Shown: positions 1 through 6,737 of the stretch, one piece after another
Layout of the letters: each line of letters begins with the position of its first letter
Position numbering within the stretch: the first letter of the stretch is position 1
NCBI GenBank assembly: GCA_021844725.1
Contig: JAKBSX010000027.1
Span: 1-12,633, forward strand
Length of the DNA stretch: 12,633 nt
Direction of reading: 5' to 3'
Origin: Actinomycetes bacterium
GTDB taxonomy: Bacteria; Actinomycetota; Acidimicrobiia; Acidimicrobiales; Acidimicrobiaceae
Translations under genes and position numbers: made by a program
Notes under the pieces: model-generated
The model's input: the letters and a program-made list of their open reading frames with translations, nothing else
Databases searched by the model: none
Told to the model about the DNA's origin: nothing

Positions 1-489
1 AGCACGAAGCACACGCTTTCCGACACTGAGCTGGAGAAGGGAAGGAGGAGGCTCGACTGGCTTCACTCGATGATTGGAAAAGAACTGGACATCGGCGGCG
101 GTGCAAAAAGGCGTGAATTCCACAGGGTGCTGCGCTCAATAGACGGCGACCTCATGGAAAGGAGGGACGAGCTGCTGGCACCCAATGTGATAGTGCAATC
201 GGAGTGCGGACGGGTCATCAGGCCGCTGCCCAGGACAATATCGTCCGCTGAAACAGAGTTCAGGCGGCTGCGCAGGCACAGCAGGAGGATTACGGGCAAC
301 GCGCAAGTCGACAACCAGGTTCAGAACGACGGACCCGGCATGCTGCTCCTCGACAATCTGAAGAACGGAGTCTATGTCAGGGAGGTGTACGGTTCCATCT
401 CAAACCTGCCGAAACGTTTCTCAACTGTTTCGCAGAAGTCGCTGGAGGATGCAAAAAAGATTCTGCAGTGTTCAGGCACAAATGAATAG
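1..489 (+). CDS. C-terminal part of a probable DDE transposase (5' end outside window)
   Basis: The reading frame is open from base 1 without a stop, so the gene starts upstream and only its last 162 codons are visible. The translation is rich in Arg and Lys. About two thirds of the way along is the segment SSAETEFRRLRRHSRRITGN. It resembles the region around the third catalytic acid of DDE transposases, where a Glu is followed by Phe, Lys/Arg-rich helix residues and a closing Thr-Gly. The first two catalytic acids would lie outside the window. The rest, ending in SLEDAKKILQCSGTNE, matches nothing I recognise. Two other transposase relics nearby make a mobile-element origin plausible, but the family is not assigned. 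It could instead be an unrelated basic nucleic-acid-binding protein. The coding assignment is firmer than the function. Confidence 0.5.
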   Translation, partial: STKHTLSDTELEKGRRRLDWLHSMIGKELDIGGGAKRREFHRVLRSIDGDLMERRDELLAPNVIVQSECGRVIRPLPRTISSAETEFRRLRRHSRRITGNAQVDNQVQNDGPGMLLLDNLKNGVYVREVYGSISNLPKRFSTVSQKSLEDAKKILQCSGTNE

Positions 490-552
490 AAACAACCGTC
501 GTTTGCCGCAATAGAGGAAACGAGGTCAAAAATCAAGTAACACGGATATATT

Positions 553-622
553 ACTCAAAATCGACTGAGTTAGAGTTTAAATGTGCTTGTGACCAGGCCG
601 AAACAGGTCTGACATACCAGAC
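553..622. other. Two small inverted repeats in the gap between genes
   Basis: The gap between the transposase-like gene and the 3' end of the PNGase-like gene holds two short hairpins: ACTCA/TGAGT at 553-557 and 566-570, and GTCTG/CAGAC at 607-611 and 618-622. They could belong to transcription ends or to the end of the element that carries the first gene. The stems are only 5 bp, so chance is possible. Confidence 0.25.
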
Positions 623-710
623 AGATATGGCAGCGATCTATGACCGCAACAGAATGTAGCGCGATTCACTGTTCATGCTAAATAAAAGGGAAGGGTTTTG
701 GGGGATGGGT

Positions 711-2537
711 TCAGAACGTGTAGACCTCATCCAACACAATCGTGCCGAAGTATAGCGGGGCGGGTGGGTTGTTACTAATGGCTTCGAGTATGTGCTGGTA
801 ACCTGAAACAGGCTGGATCCCACCTTTATGGCTTTTAGATATTATGAACGTGTACGATTTCAGTGTGATGCCCTGGATGTTCGTCACTGAAGTCAGCTGC
901 GCCCCTGACAGGCTTAACAATACTATGCCGCCTGAAAATTCGTCATTGGTTGTGTAGACACTGTTGATAAGCTGTGTTTCGGTACGCACAGTTCCCTGTT
1001 GTGATATATTTGTGTAGATGTGTGTTATGTCAAACGACACGGACATGTTTTCAAGGTACTGTGTAAAGTTGCCATACATCGGAAATGTTCCGTTTGTTGT
1101 CGATGAAATTGCCACGGCAAACCCTGACTGCATTTCAATGGGCAGATATGTTGTTTTGAGATCTGTCTGTGTTAAGATATTCCCATTTGCGGAATATGTC
1201 GTTCTCATCATCGACTGCGTCCATTCATAACCCGTTAAATTGGTCCATACGGGTGTTATATTATACTGGTCCATTACAGATAATTCCGATGTGCGCTTTG
1301 AAACGACGATGTTGCCACCTACTGTTCTTATCAGTGATGAGTAGGAATAGCTACCCGACACACTTTCGTACATAAATGCAGATGTGTTTGTTGTTGTGGC
1401 GTCACTGGCGCCAGCACTCACACCTAGACCAGTGAAATCGGTGACTATTTTCGGACTGTGCATCTTAAAATTATAGCCGATCGGTTTCGCGCTGGTAACA
1501 TTATTGGATGTATAAAGCATGAGCGACACATCAAACAGCCAGTGACTGCCAAGCGGACTCGTATCCATCATTCTGAATGTCATGTTATGCTCGTTTTCAA
1601 GTATCCCGAGTGCTGCAGTGAGATTGATGTTGAACGGTTTCTGATTGAGCGTGAATGGCGCTGTAAGTGGTCTCCATGCAAACAGGTCAATGCCGCCAGT
1701 GTGAATCTGATGGGACGGGAGCCAGTTGACAATCGGATATGTACCGCTCCATATTTCCAGCGCCCTGTAAGGCGGCTGATTGGAATACCAGAACTCATCA
1801 ACACCATGCACACTGTAGTAAATCTGCATCACAGCTGCACGTGTATTGCCCGGAACGGTCACATTCACCGTGGTTTTAACATTCTTAACACTAGGCACAT
1901 TGCTAAAGCCATGCAAAAGCAATACGGGTTCTATCTTGTTTGCGATGCCCACTGGTGCCTTACCTGGATAAAGCGATATCGTCAGATTGCTTATATAGAC
2001 GCCCTGCACCGCGAAATCGGGTGGCTTAAACATCACCCGTGTGCTTCCATTGAAGAGCGATTCGTATTGCGTCAAATTCTTTGTTATGTTTGAATGGCCT
2101 ATCTCGACGCAAGTGCCCCAGTAAACGGTGACATTGTCTATAGCGATCACCGCATTCGTATCAAAGTCACGACCCACCGATGTGCCGAAATAATTCATTA
2201 TGATGGTTTCATAGTGCATGTCCGGCACTTGTATGTTGGTAACAATTGTTCCAGGATTAGGCTTATTCCCCTTGCTTGTGACGTAATTGTGTGCAATTGT
2301 ATAGACAATAGGTTTTACATTGGTAGGTATTTTAACCGGTGGACTAGCTGTAGGTGATGTATTTTGCTCAAGTGTGCTTGGGTCGATATAAGTCGTCGAT
2401 AAGGGTGATGCTTCCCCCTGCTTTTTTAAGTCATATATTGGTCTTGCTGTGTGCTGCCCACCGAAATAGACCCCGGCGGGTAAAACGAACAGCACTGCAA
2501 TTGCAAAAACTGTATATTTCAAAATCCAGTTTTTCAT
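711..2537 (-). CDS. Secreted peptide:N-glycanase A-family protein (PNGase A-like amidase)
   Basis: This protein of about 608 residues has the hallmarks of the PNGase A family (Pfam PNGaseA), whose known members cleave the glycan-asparagine amide bond of N-glycoproteins. In 611-residue numbering from the upstream GTG, residues 7-28 form a hydrophobic signal peptide or anchor. Residues 120-195 match the family's first jelly-roll block (GRDFDTNAVIAIDNVTVYWG, then NLTQYESLF and GVYISNLTISLYPG). The signature DEFWYSN is at 250-256 and HTGGIDLFAWRP at 282-293. The rest is Ser/Thr/Asn-rich and beta-like, with no C-terminal membrane segment. I count 17 N-x-S/T sequons, typical of an exported, heavily glycosylated archaeal surface protein. 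The track-style start is a GTG at 2546, but GGGGAGTGA lies just before the ATG at 2537, which I prefer. The likely role is trimming or recycling glycans from surface glycoproteins outside the acidophile's cell. Family call firm, physiological substrate unknown. Confidence 0.88.
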   Translation of the reverse strand: MKNWILKYTVFAIAVLFVLPAGVYFGGQHTARPIYDLKKQGEASPLSTTYIDPSTLEQNTSPTASPPVKIPTNVKPIVYTIAHNYVTSKGNKPNPGTIVTNIQVPDMHYETIIMNYFGTSVGRDFDTNAVIAIDNVTVYWGTCVEIGHSNITKNLTQYESLFNGSTRVMFKPPDFAVQGVYISNLTISLYPGKAPVGIANKIEPVLLLHGFSNVPSVKNVKTTVNVTVPGNTRAAVMQIYYSVHGVDEFWYSNQPPYRALEIWSGTYPIVNWLPSHQIHTGGIDLFAWRPLTAPFTLNQKPFNINLTAALGILENEHNMTFRMMDTSPLGSHWLFDVSLMLYTSNNVTSAKPIGYNFKMHSPKIVTDFTGLGVSAGASDATTTNTSAFMYESVSGSYSYSSLIRTVGGNIVVSKRTSELSVMDQYNITPVWTNLTGYEWTQSMMRTTYSANGNILTQTDLKTTYLPIEMQSGFAVAISSTTNGTFPMYGNFTQYLENMSVSFDITHIYTNISQQGTVRTETQLINSVYTTNDEFSGGIVLLSLSGAQLTSVTNIQGITLKSYTFIISKSHKGGIQPVSGYQHILEAISNNPPAPLYFGTIVLDEVYTF

Positions 2538-2594
2538 TTTTTTCACTCCCCAAATTTTTTGGTGGCTTATTCTATTATTCTATTATTCTATTTA
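2538..2594 (-). promoter_or_regulatory. Promoter/RBS region of the PNGase-like gene with an 8-bp tandem repeat
   Basis: Read on the minus strand, GGGGAGTGA just upstream of the ATG at 2537 is a good ribosome-binding site. Farther upstream is an AT-only stretch made of three near-identical 8-base units (plus-strand TCTATTAT at 2571-2578 and 2579-2586, then TCTATTTA at 2587-2594). It could supply the TATA box. The repeat could also vary in copy number by slippage and so change expression. The RBS is seen directly; the promoter role is inferred. Confidence 0.45.
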
Positions 2595-2631
2595 TCCGTA
2601 ACTACAGTAGTCCCGCACATTGGGTGCCGCA

Positions 2632-2773
2632 ACGGGCCGGAGCATGATGAAGCCCGTGACTTCGCAGATTTCAGAACATGCTTCAGCATGAGCAATGTGA
2701 AGCATGGGCTGAACGGTTGCGTCGTGCAACGGAGTTCAGCCGTCTGATTCCTGCATTATGCGGTCATGGACCG
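2632..2773. repeat. Cluster of four consecutive inverted repeats (structured intergenic DNA/RNA)
   Basis: Four inverted repeats sit back to back. ACGGGC/GCCCGT is at 2632-2637 and 2652-2657. CATGCTTCA/TGAAGCATG (9 bp, 12-base loop) is at 2677-2685 and 2698-2706. GGCTGAAC/GTTCAGCC is at 2707-2714 and 2734-2741, enclosing GTTGC/GCAAC at 2716-2720 and 2726-2730, which gives a compound stem with a 5-base loop. CGGTC/GACCG is at 2761-2765 and 2769-2773. The cluster lies just downstream of the minus-strand transposase relic and upstream of the PNGase-like gene. It may be the structured end of the decayed insertion sequence, a small RNA, or a terminator array. The pairings are exact; the function is not known. 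Confidence 0.55.
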
Positions 2774-2799
2774 TTTCATGTATCATTGTGAATGGCATA

Positions 2800-3060
2800 T
2801 CAGGAAGAGCTGTATGCCGTGAATACCTCCTTCTTCAGCTCTTCGGCGAATTCGTATGCCCTCATTCCACTCATGCCCTTCTCTGTCTGCACCGCCTTCA
2901 GCAGCGTCCATATGTTCCTGAGTATGACGGAGAGGAGGAGATAGAAGATGCGGATGGCATCGCTGTGCGATGTTGTCATGCCTGTGAATTCGTGACCGTC
3001 TATCCTGTAGCCCGTCTTGATATCACAGCGTGCTTTGTGGTAACGGCATGTATGGAAAAT
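2800..3060 (-). pseudogene. C-terminal relic of an IS4-like DDE transposase
   Basis: The minus-strand translation contains YHKARCDIKTGYRIDG followed by TTSHSDAIRIFYLLLSVI and NIWTLLK. This matches the C-terminal end of IS4-type (DDE_Tnp_1) transposases, usually of the form YRxRWxIETGYR...TTS...RxFYFxxSVxLYNxW, and covers the third catalytic acid region. The usual Glu of 'IET' is replaced by Lys (DIKTGY), and the N-terminal two thirds, with the first two catalytic acids, is missing. The open frame runs on to 3144, but the resemblance stops near 3060, where the AbrB-PIN operon's upstream DNA begins. It is therefore a truncated, inactive copy ending at a stop at 2800-2802. The exact junction cannot be fixed from this sequence alone. 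Confidence 0.7.
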
Positions 3061-3132
3061 CGTATTCACGCTATTGAATAAAGATGGAAACTGACCATTT
3101 CTTTTTTTACCATAAAGATGTAATGGGTAAAA

Positions 3133-3171
3133 ATGAATATTCATATATACGTCCTGTAAGATGTATCTTAC
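3133..3171 (+). promoter_or_regulatory. TATA box and palindromic operator of the AbrB-PIN operon
   Basis: A 12-bp perfect palindrome, ATGAATATTCAT (3133-3144), runs into the TATA-like TCATATATAC (3141-3150). A perfect inverted repeat follows, GTAAGAT-GT-ATCTTAC (3156-3171), about where transcription should start and 11 bases before the antitoxin ATG. AbrB-type antitoxins commonly bind their own promoter as dimers, so this is a strong operator candidate. The palindromes are seen directly; binding is inferred. Confidence 0.65.
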
Positions 3172-3182
3172 GTATCAAAACC

Positions 3183-3449
3183 ATGACTATAGAGTTTACA
3201 AGACTTTCAGAAAAAGGACAAATCGTGATTCCAAACGAAATAAGGAAGAGGATGAAATTAAAAGAGGGTACCCGTTTCCTCATTGTAGAAATGGGAGATT
3301 CGCTAATATTGAGACGAATTGAAATTTCTGAAGAAAAGCTGAGATTGAAACGTCTTCTGCAGGGTTTCCGGTCCAAGGCCAGCGAAACAGGGTTTGACGA
3401 AAGGGAAATCAGGAAACTCATAGAATCTTCAAGAAAGGCCTCTGAATGA
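3183..3449 (+). CDS. AbrB/SpoVT-family antitoxin (MazE-like swapped-hairpin DNA-binding protein)
   Basis: This 88-residue protein begins with the canonical AbrB swapped-hairpin fold, residues 3-41: FTRLSEKGQIVIPNEIRKRM, then LKEGTRFLIVEMGDSLILRR. The C-terminal 45 residues are charged and helical and would wrap the toxin's active site. The frame is open farther upstream (to 3084), but ATG 3183 puts the AbrB domain at the N-terminus at its usual length and lies just after a promoter and operator, so I chose it. The stop overlaps the next gene's start as ATGA, giving translational coupling. The expected role is to neutralise the downstream PIN ribonuclease and to repress the operon with it. Confidence 0.93.
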   Translation: MTIEFTRLSEKGQIVIPNEIRKRMKLKEGTRFLIVEMGDSLILRRIEISEEKLRLKRLLQGFRSKASETGFDEREIRKLIESSRKASE

Positions 3450-3895
3450 GAATTGTTCTGGATACGAACGTCCTCGTCTCTGCTTTTATATCAAAGGATG
3501 GAAATCCCGCAGCGCTCCTCGATGTTGCTCTCACTCTTCCTGAAATAGAAGCAGTCCTGTCTGAAGAAATCCTTGAAGAATTTGGGGATGTCCTCTCAAG
3601 ACGAAAAGTCAGGGAGAGATTCCATTACTCCCAGGAAGATGTTTCCGAGTTTGTTCGCATCATCAGAAATGCGGTTTCAATAGTCAAACCAACTTCGAAT
3701 ATTAAACTGGTTGAGGAAGATCCGGATGATGATGTCATAATCAACACCGCGTTTGATGGGAAGGCCGATTACATAGTCTCAGGAGACAATCACCTCAAGG
3801 AGATGAAGGAGTTCAGTGGTATTGTAATCCTCAGCCCCAAAATGATGCTGGATACCATTGTCAAAAGGTTTGGAGACATAATTTTCCGAGTGTAG
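3446..3895 (+). CDS. PIN-domain ribonuclease toxin (PIN_3/TIGR00305-type)
   Basis: This 149-residue protein is a full-length PIN domain of the 'putative toxin-antitoxin system toxin component, PIN family'. Visible metal-ligand acids are Asp6 (VLDTNVLVSAF), the Glu cluster 40-45 (LSEEILEEFGDVL), Asp94-96 in EDPDDDVIINTAF, and Asp114 in YIVSGDNHL, which continues into the usual KEM/LSP ending. All expected catalytic positions look intact. PIN toxins cut RNA, often tRNA or rRNA, with Mg2+ or Mn2+. Its start overlaps the antitoxin stop by 4 bases, the standard antitoxin-first order. The target RNA cannot be read from sequence. Confidence 0.93.
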   Translation: MRIVLDTNVLVSAFISKDGNPAALLDVALTLPEIEAVLSEEILEEFGDVLSRRKVRERFHYSQEDVSEFVRIIRNAVSIVKPTSNIKLVEEDPDDDVIINTAFDGKADYIVSGDNHLKEMKEFSGIVILSPKMMLDTIVKRFGDIIFRV

Positions 3896-4082
3896 AATCC
3901 TGAGCCATGGTGGGGGAGATGGTAACTTGCATGCGGGGCCAGTACGGGGAAGAAGACGCTATAACCTCTTTGTCTAGATTGCATTCTCAATGGGGTGCAA
4001 CGTAAAGGTAGTTGAGATTTAAAGAAAAAGTTGCAGCCTTAGGCACAATCACCAGCGGAAAGGTGAGTCTAGACACTTCCAT

Positions 4083-4364
4083 AATACAGGCATGGTTCAG
4101 AGACTGCTAATCGGCAAACAATCCAGAACACAAATACAGGAAGCGCAGAAAGCCCAGACATAGGGACAGGAGTGCGTCATGGATATGGGATCACATATGT
4201 ACATGTTCGGTTTCGAGGTGCGTGTGCTCATAGACTGCCTGACAGGACTGCCAATTGCACTGAAAGTGACAAAGGGAGAATTCGGTGAATTCAGGACAGT
4301 CAGGTATTTTGTCGATTCAGCTGTAAGACTCTCACTCCGTGATCGCATGACATATGGGCGTTAG
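4083..4364 (+). pseudogene. Internal relic of a DDE transposase, interrupted by a stop
   Basis: In one frame the sequence reads GKQSRTQIQEAQKAQ, a TAG stop at 4161-4163, then VMDMGSHMYMFGFEVRVLID followed by CLTGLPIALKVTKGEFGE. The second part matches the region around the first or second catalytic Asp of IS4-like archaeal transposases (a beta-strand ending in Asp, then TGLPIAL and KVTKG). The frame ends soon after at 4362-4364, with no catalytic C-terminus. Its orientation is opposite to the relic at 2800-3060. It may come from the same or a related insertion sequence, but the two do not overlap, so this cannot be tested here. A short independent gene starting at ATG 4179 is less likely. Confidence 0.6.
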
Positions 4365-4770
4365 ACTGTTTTTGACTGATTATTAAATAAAATAGATTAT
4401 AAGGCAATATTATTCCAAAGAGCCATAGAAACTGGAAGCAGCTGGCATTAACGGTACGTAAACAAAATTCTCGTATTCGCTCGGTGGAAGCACATACTAA
4501 TGGTGAAGCCTCATAATCATACACTAGATAGTTATGCCCGATCTAAGGTTTCTCTGAGCGATTTTCCGCCGGAATCGTACAGGGAAAGGATAACGCGGCA
4601 AATTTACCTGTTTAAGGAAGGCTGTGTAACAATATTATCTGCCCAAGTAAGTAGATCATAGAAGAGCGTACAACAGAATCTATTAACTTTATAGTATGAG
4701 AAATGCATGCGGAATTCTCCGGCATCGAATAAAGAATCTGAATTTAATCCGTGGGAATCTGTGTATGGAA
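4365..4770. other. Gene-free stretch upstream of the reverse transcriptase
   Basis: About 400 bases hold no convincing coding frame. An AT-rich part (4375-4420) follows the transposase relic. The rest has balanced composition, with only short hairpins such as TTCCG-C-CGGAA near 4563-4573. An AATTTAAT box at 4741-4748 sits about 27 bases before the chosen start of the reverse transcriptase. Several antiviral reverse transcriptases and all retrons use a neighbouring non-coding RNA, so this stretch is a candidate location, but I see no diagnostic structure. Confidence 0.35.
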
Positions 4771-6270
4771 ATGAAACCATTGCTTAAGCTAGGACCACAA
4801 GATGCGAAGAAGCAGCTTCTCAGAGAAAGTTCCTACTTCAATTCAGACCTCCCAAGCTATTTGAGTTTCGAGCCTATTCTCGATAATGTTGAAGAACTCC
4901 TCAGTAGAATCCAATTAGACAAAGTAAAACGCCGCGATTTATCAAACTTTGAGGGTGTTAACTATCAGTTTACGGCGAATAAGGACGGAAGATTTGAGTG
5001 GCGACCACTAGAAATGATTCATCCAGCCATCTATGTTTCTTTGGTCGATCTCATCTGCGAAGATGGCAATTGGAATCTCATGGTAAGTCGATTTAAAGAC
5101 TTCGCTAGTGGAAATATCGTATGTTCCAGTCTTCCAATGATTTCTACCGGGCACGAATCTAATAGGGCAGTCCAAGTTCATAACTGGTGGGAGCTTTTTG
5201 AACAGCAGTCGATCCAAAAATCATTAGAATTCAGCCACGTCATAAACACTGATATAACGAACTGTTATAGCTCGTTATACACACATACCATTTCATGGGC
5301 CATACATGGGAAGGAAAAGGCAAAGCACAATAAGTGTAAAAAAAACCTTTTGGGGAATCGCATTGATTCGCTAATCCGCTCGGGACGGCATGGTCAAACC
5401 AACGGCATTGCGCAAGGATCCCTTTTGATGGATCTAGTGGCTGAACTAGTCCTCGGATATGTGGATCTTGAGATAACAAGAGGAATTAAAAAGTGTAGGA
5501 ATCTTAATGACATCCATGTCATCAGATATCGTGATGACTATCGGATTTTTGCAAACAGCGACAGAAATGCAGAAAATGTCCTAAAGATCATTAGTGACAG
5601 CCTGCGTACCGTTGGAATGACTTTGGGCCATGGAAAGACTGCTCTCCATAACAATGTGATCGAAGGCGCGATAAAACCAGACAAATTGGCAGCATTAGAG
5701 CTTCAAGACTTAGGCCATTCACAAGCAAGAACATTTCAGAAGAAACTTTTATTGATACATGCGTTCGGTCGTCGCTATCCTAATAGTGGGGCTTTACGGC
5801 GACTTGTAGATGAATTAATGAGAGATGTTCGCAAACAACGCAAATTACCATTGGATATCGAAGTTCAGATAGCGATTGCCACTGACATAGGATTTGTATC
5901 ACCCCATGCATTTCCCGCTGTCGCTGGGATACTGAGCAATCTGATCGCACTGGTCCCGCGTGAGAGACGGAAGTCATTATGCAAGACGGTCATTTCTAAG
6001 ATGAGACGCTTGCCGCATAATGGTTACCAGGAAATATGGCTCCAACGCGTTACTGAACCTATTTCTAAAAATCTACTATCGGATAGTGACGAACCAATCT
6101 GCAAGATTGTGAATGGCAAAAAAGCTCCACTTTGGAATAATGAATGGATTACTGATGATGGTTTATTAGAGGCCGTTGATACTTCAAAGATAGTCATTAG
6201 CGAACCATGCAAAGCAAAAATTAGAATGGACCCATCCGAAGTACAGTTATTCGAAGGATGGACCTATTAG
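4771..6270 (+). CDS. Reverse transcriptase of the UG/Abi (defence-associated, DRT-like) class
   Basis: In 524-residue numbering from an upstream ATG at 4696, the palm motifs are complete. Motif A is TDITNCYSSLYTH with Asp186, motif B QTNGIAQGS at 234-242, motif C YRDD at 278-281, and a GHGKT segment (311-315) fits motif D. The aromatic SLYTHTISWAIHGK stretch after motif A and the near N-terminal KPLLKLGPQDAKKQLLRESS block are features I associate with bacterial 'unknown group'/Abi antiviral reverse transcriptases. There is no maturase or X-thumb domain as in group II introns and no retron-type thumb. Residues 330-524 form a long helical extension, as in AbiK and DRT proteins. I chose ATG 4771 because the family block begins there and a TATA-like box lies 27 bases upstream; ATG 4765 and 4696 remain possible. 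It probably makes DNA, templated or untemplated, that triggers antiviral arrest. The DRT subtype is unresolved and no second reverse transcriptase partner is nearby. Confidence 0.9.
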   Translation: MKPLLKLGPQDAKKQLLRESSYFNSDLPSYLSFEPILDNVEELLSRIQLDKVKRRDLSNFEGVNYQFTANKDGRFEWRPLEMIHPAIYVSLVDLICEDGNWNLMVSRFKDFASGNIVCSSLPMISTGHESNRAVQVHNWWELFEQQSIQKSLEFSHVINTDITNCYSSLYTHTISWAIHGKEKAKHNKCKKNLLGNRIDSLIRSGRHGQTNGIAQGSLLMDLVAELVLGYVDLEITRGIKKCRNLNDIHVIRYRDDYRIFANSDRNAENVLKIISDSLRTVGMTLGHGKTALHNNVIEGAIKPDKLAALELQDLGHSQARTFQKKLLLIHAFGRRYPNSGALRRLVDELMRDVRKQRKLPLDIEVQIAIATDIGFVSPHAFPAVAGILSNLIALVPRERRKSLCKTVISKMRRLPHNGYQEIWLQRVTEPISKNLLSDSDEPICKIVNGKKAPLWNNEWITDDGLLEAVDTSKIVISEPCKAKIRMDPSEVQLFEGWTY

Positions 6271-6300
6271 CGATATTTCCCATCAATGAATGGTTGATTG

Positions 6301-6324
6301 GCCCGCAAGAAAAACGCGGGCTTT
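6301..6324 (+). terminator. Hairpin with a T tail after the reverse transcriptase gene
   Basis: GCCCGC (6301-6306) pairs perfectly with GCGGGC (6316-6321) around a 9-base A-rich loop and is followed by TTT. It lies 30 bases after the reverse transcriptase stop. This resembles an intrinsic terminator, though archaea rely mainly on T-runs. It could instead close a structured RNA downstream of the gene. Confidence 0.5.
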
Positions 6325-6737
6325 AGAAAAATCGCGTAGAATGAACCCTGAATGCGACATGTGAAAGCAAATAAGACGTGACGCTCTTGTTGATGGATCA
6401 TAGAGTTTTCTTGCGCAGCAAGGTTAGTACAATTATCTCGTTGAAAACAGCAGTGAAATCTGACGAATCGGTCACTTTCCGAAGCGTTGGTGACTCGATC
6501 CTCTGCAGATTCTTGCCGCTGTTTATTATGAGTCCTGTCTGACCTACTCAGGATGGGTGCACAATACGCGTGGACATGTGCTTGTGGTCTCGGCATCATC
6601 GGACCGCCGACACTCTTTTCGCACGTCTTCGGGACTCGCTTTACGTCCAAGAAGGACAAAAGAGTCACAAGAATATTATTTAAGAGTTAATATTCTTTAA
6701 AAAATGCGATGATGCCTGAGTTTCATCAAGCCATTCG
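6325..6737. other. Gene-free stretch between convergent genes, with a 10-bp inverted repeat
   Basis: This stretch separates the reverse transcriptase from the convergent 306-residue gene. A minus-strand open frame spans much of it, but its translation shows no domain. Overlapping alternative hairpins occur (GTCAC at 6471-6475 with GTGAC at 6490-6494, and AGTGA at 6452-6456 with TCACT at 6472-6476). Near the right end is a perfect inverted repeat, AAGAATATTA (6669-6678) and TAATATTCTT (6688-6697), with a 9-base spacer. That repeat could be a two-way transcription end for the converging genes. Confidence 0.4.
6669..6697. repeat. Perfect 10-bp inverted repeat between convergent genes
   Basis: AAGAATATTA and its exact reverse complement TAATATTCTT flank the spacer TTTAAGAGT. 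The position, 41 bases past the stop of the minus-strand 306-residue gene and at the end of the gap behind the reverse transcriptase, fits a bidirectional terminator. Because it is AT-rich with a TATA-like centre, a regulatory palindrome is also possible. Confidence 0.5.

Noticed and set aside
1458..2093. Plus-strand open frame of 211 codons
   Set aside because: It lies fully inside the PNGase-like gene on the opposite strand, and its Cys/His/Arg-rich translation is a shadow.
2758..3081. Plus-strand open frame of 107 codons
   Set aside because: It is the antisense of the IS4-like transposase relic, whose minus-strand translation is clearly family-like.
4696..6270. Retron or DGR interpretation of the reverse transcriptase
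   Set aside because: No msr/msd-like inverted repeats, no VTG-type retron motif, and no template/variable repeat pair or target gene is visible in the window.
6267..6668. Minus-strand open frame of 133 codons
   Set aside because: The translation is irregular, matches no family, starts without a promoter or RBS and overlaps the RT 3' hairpin.
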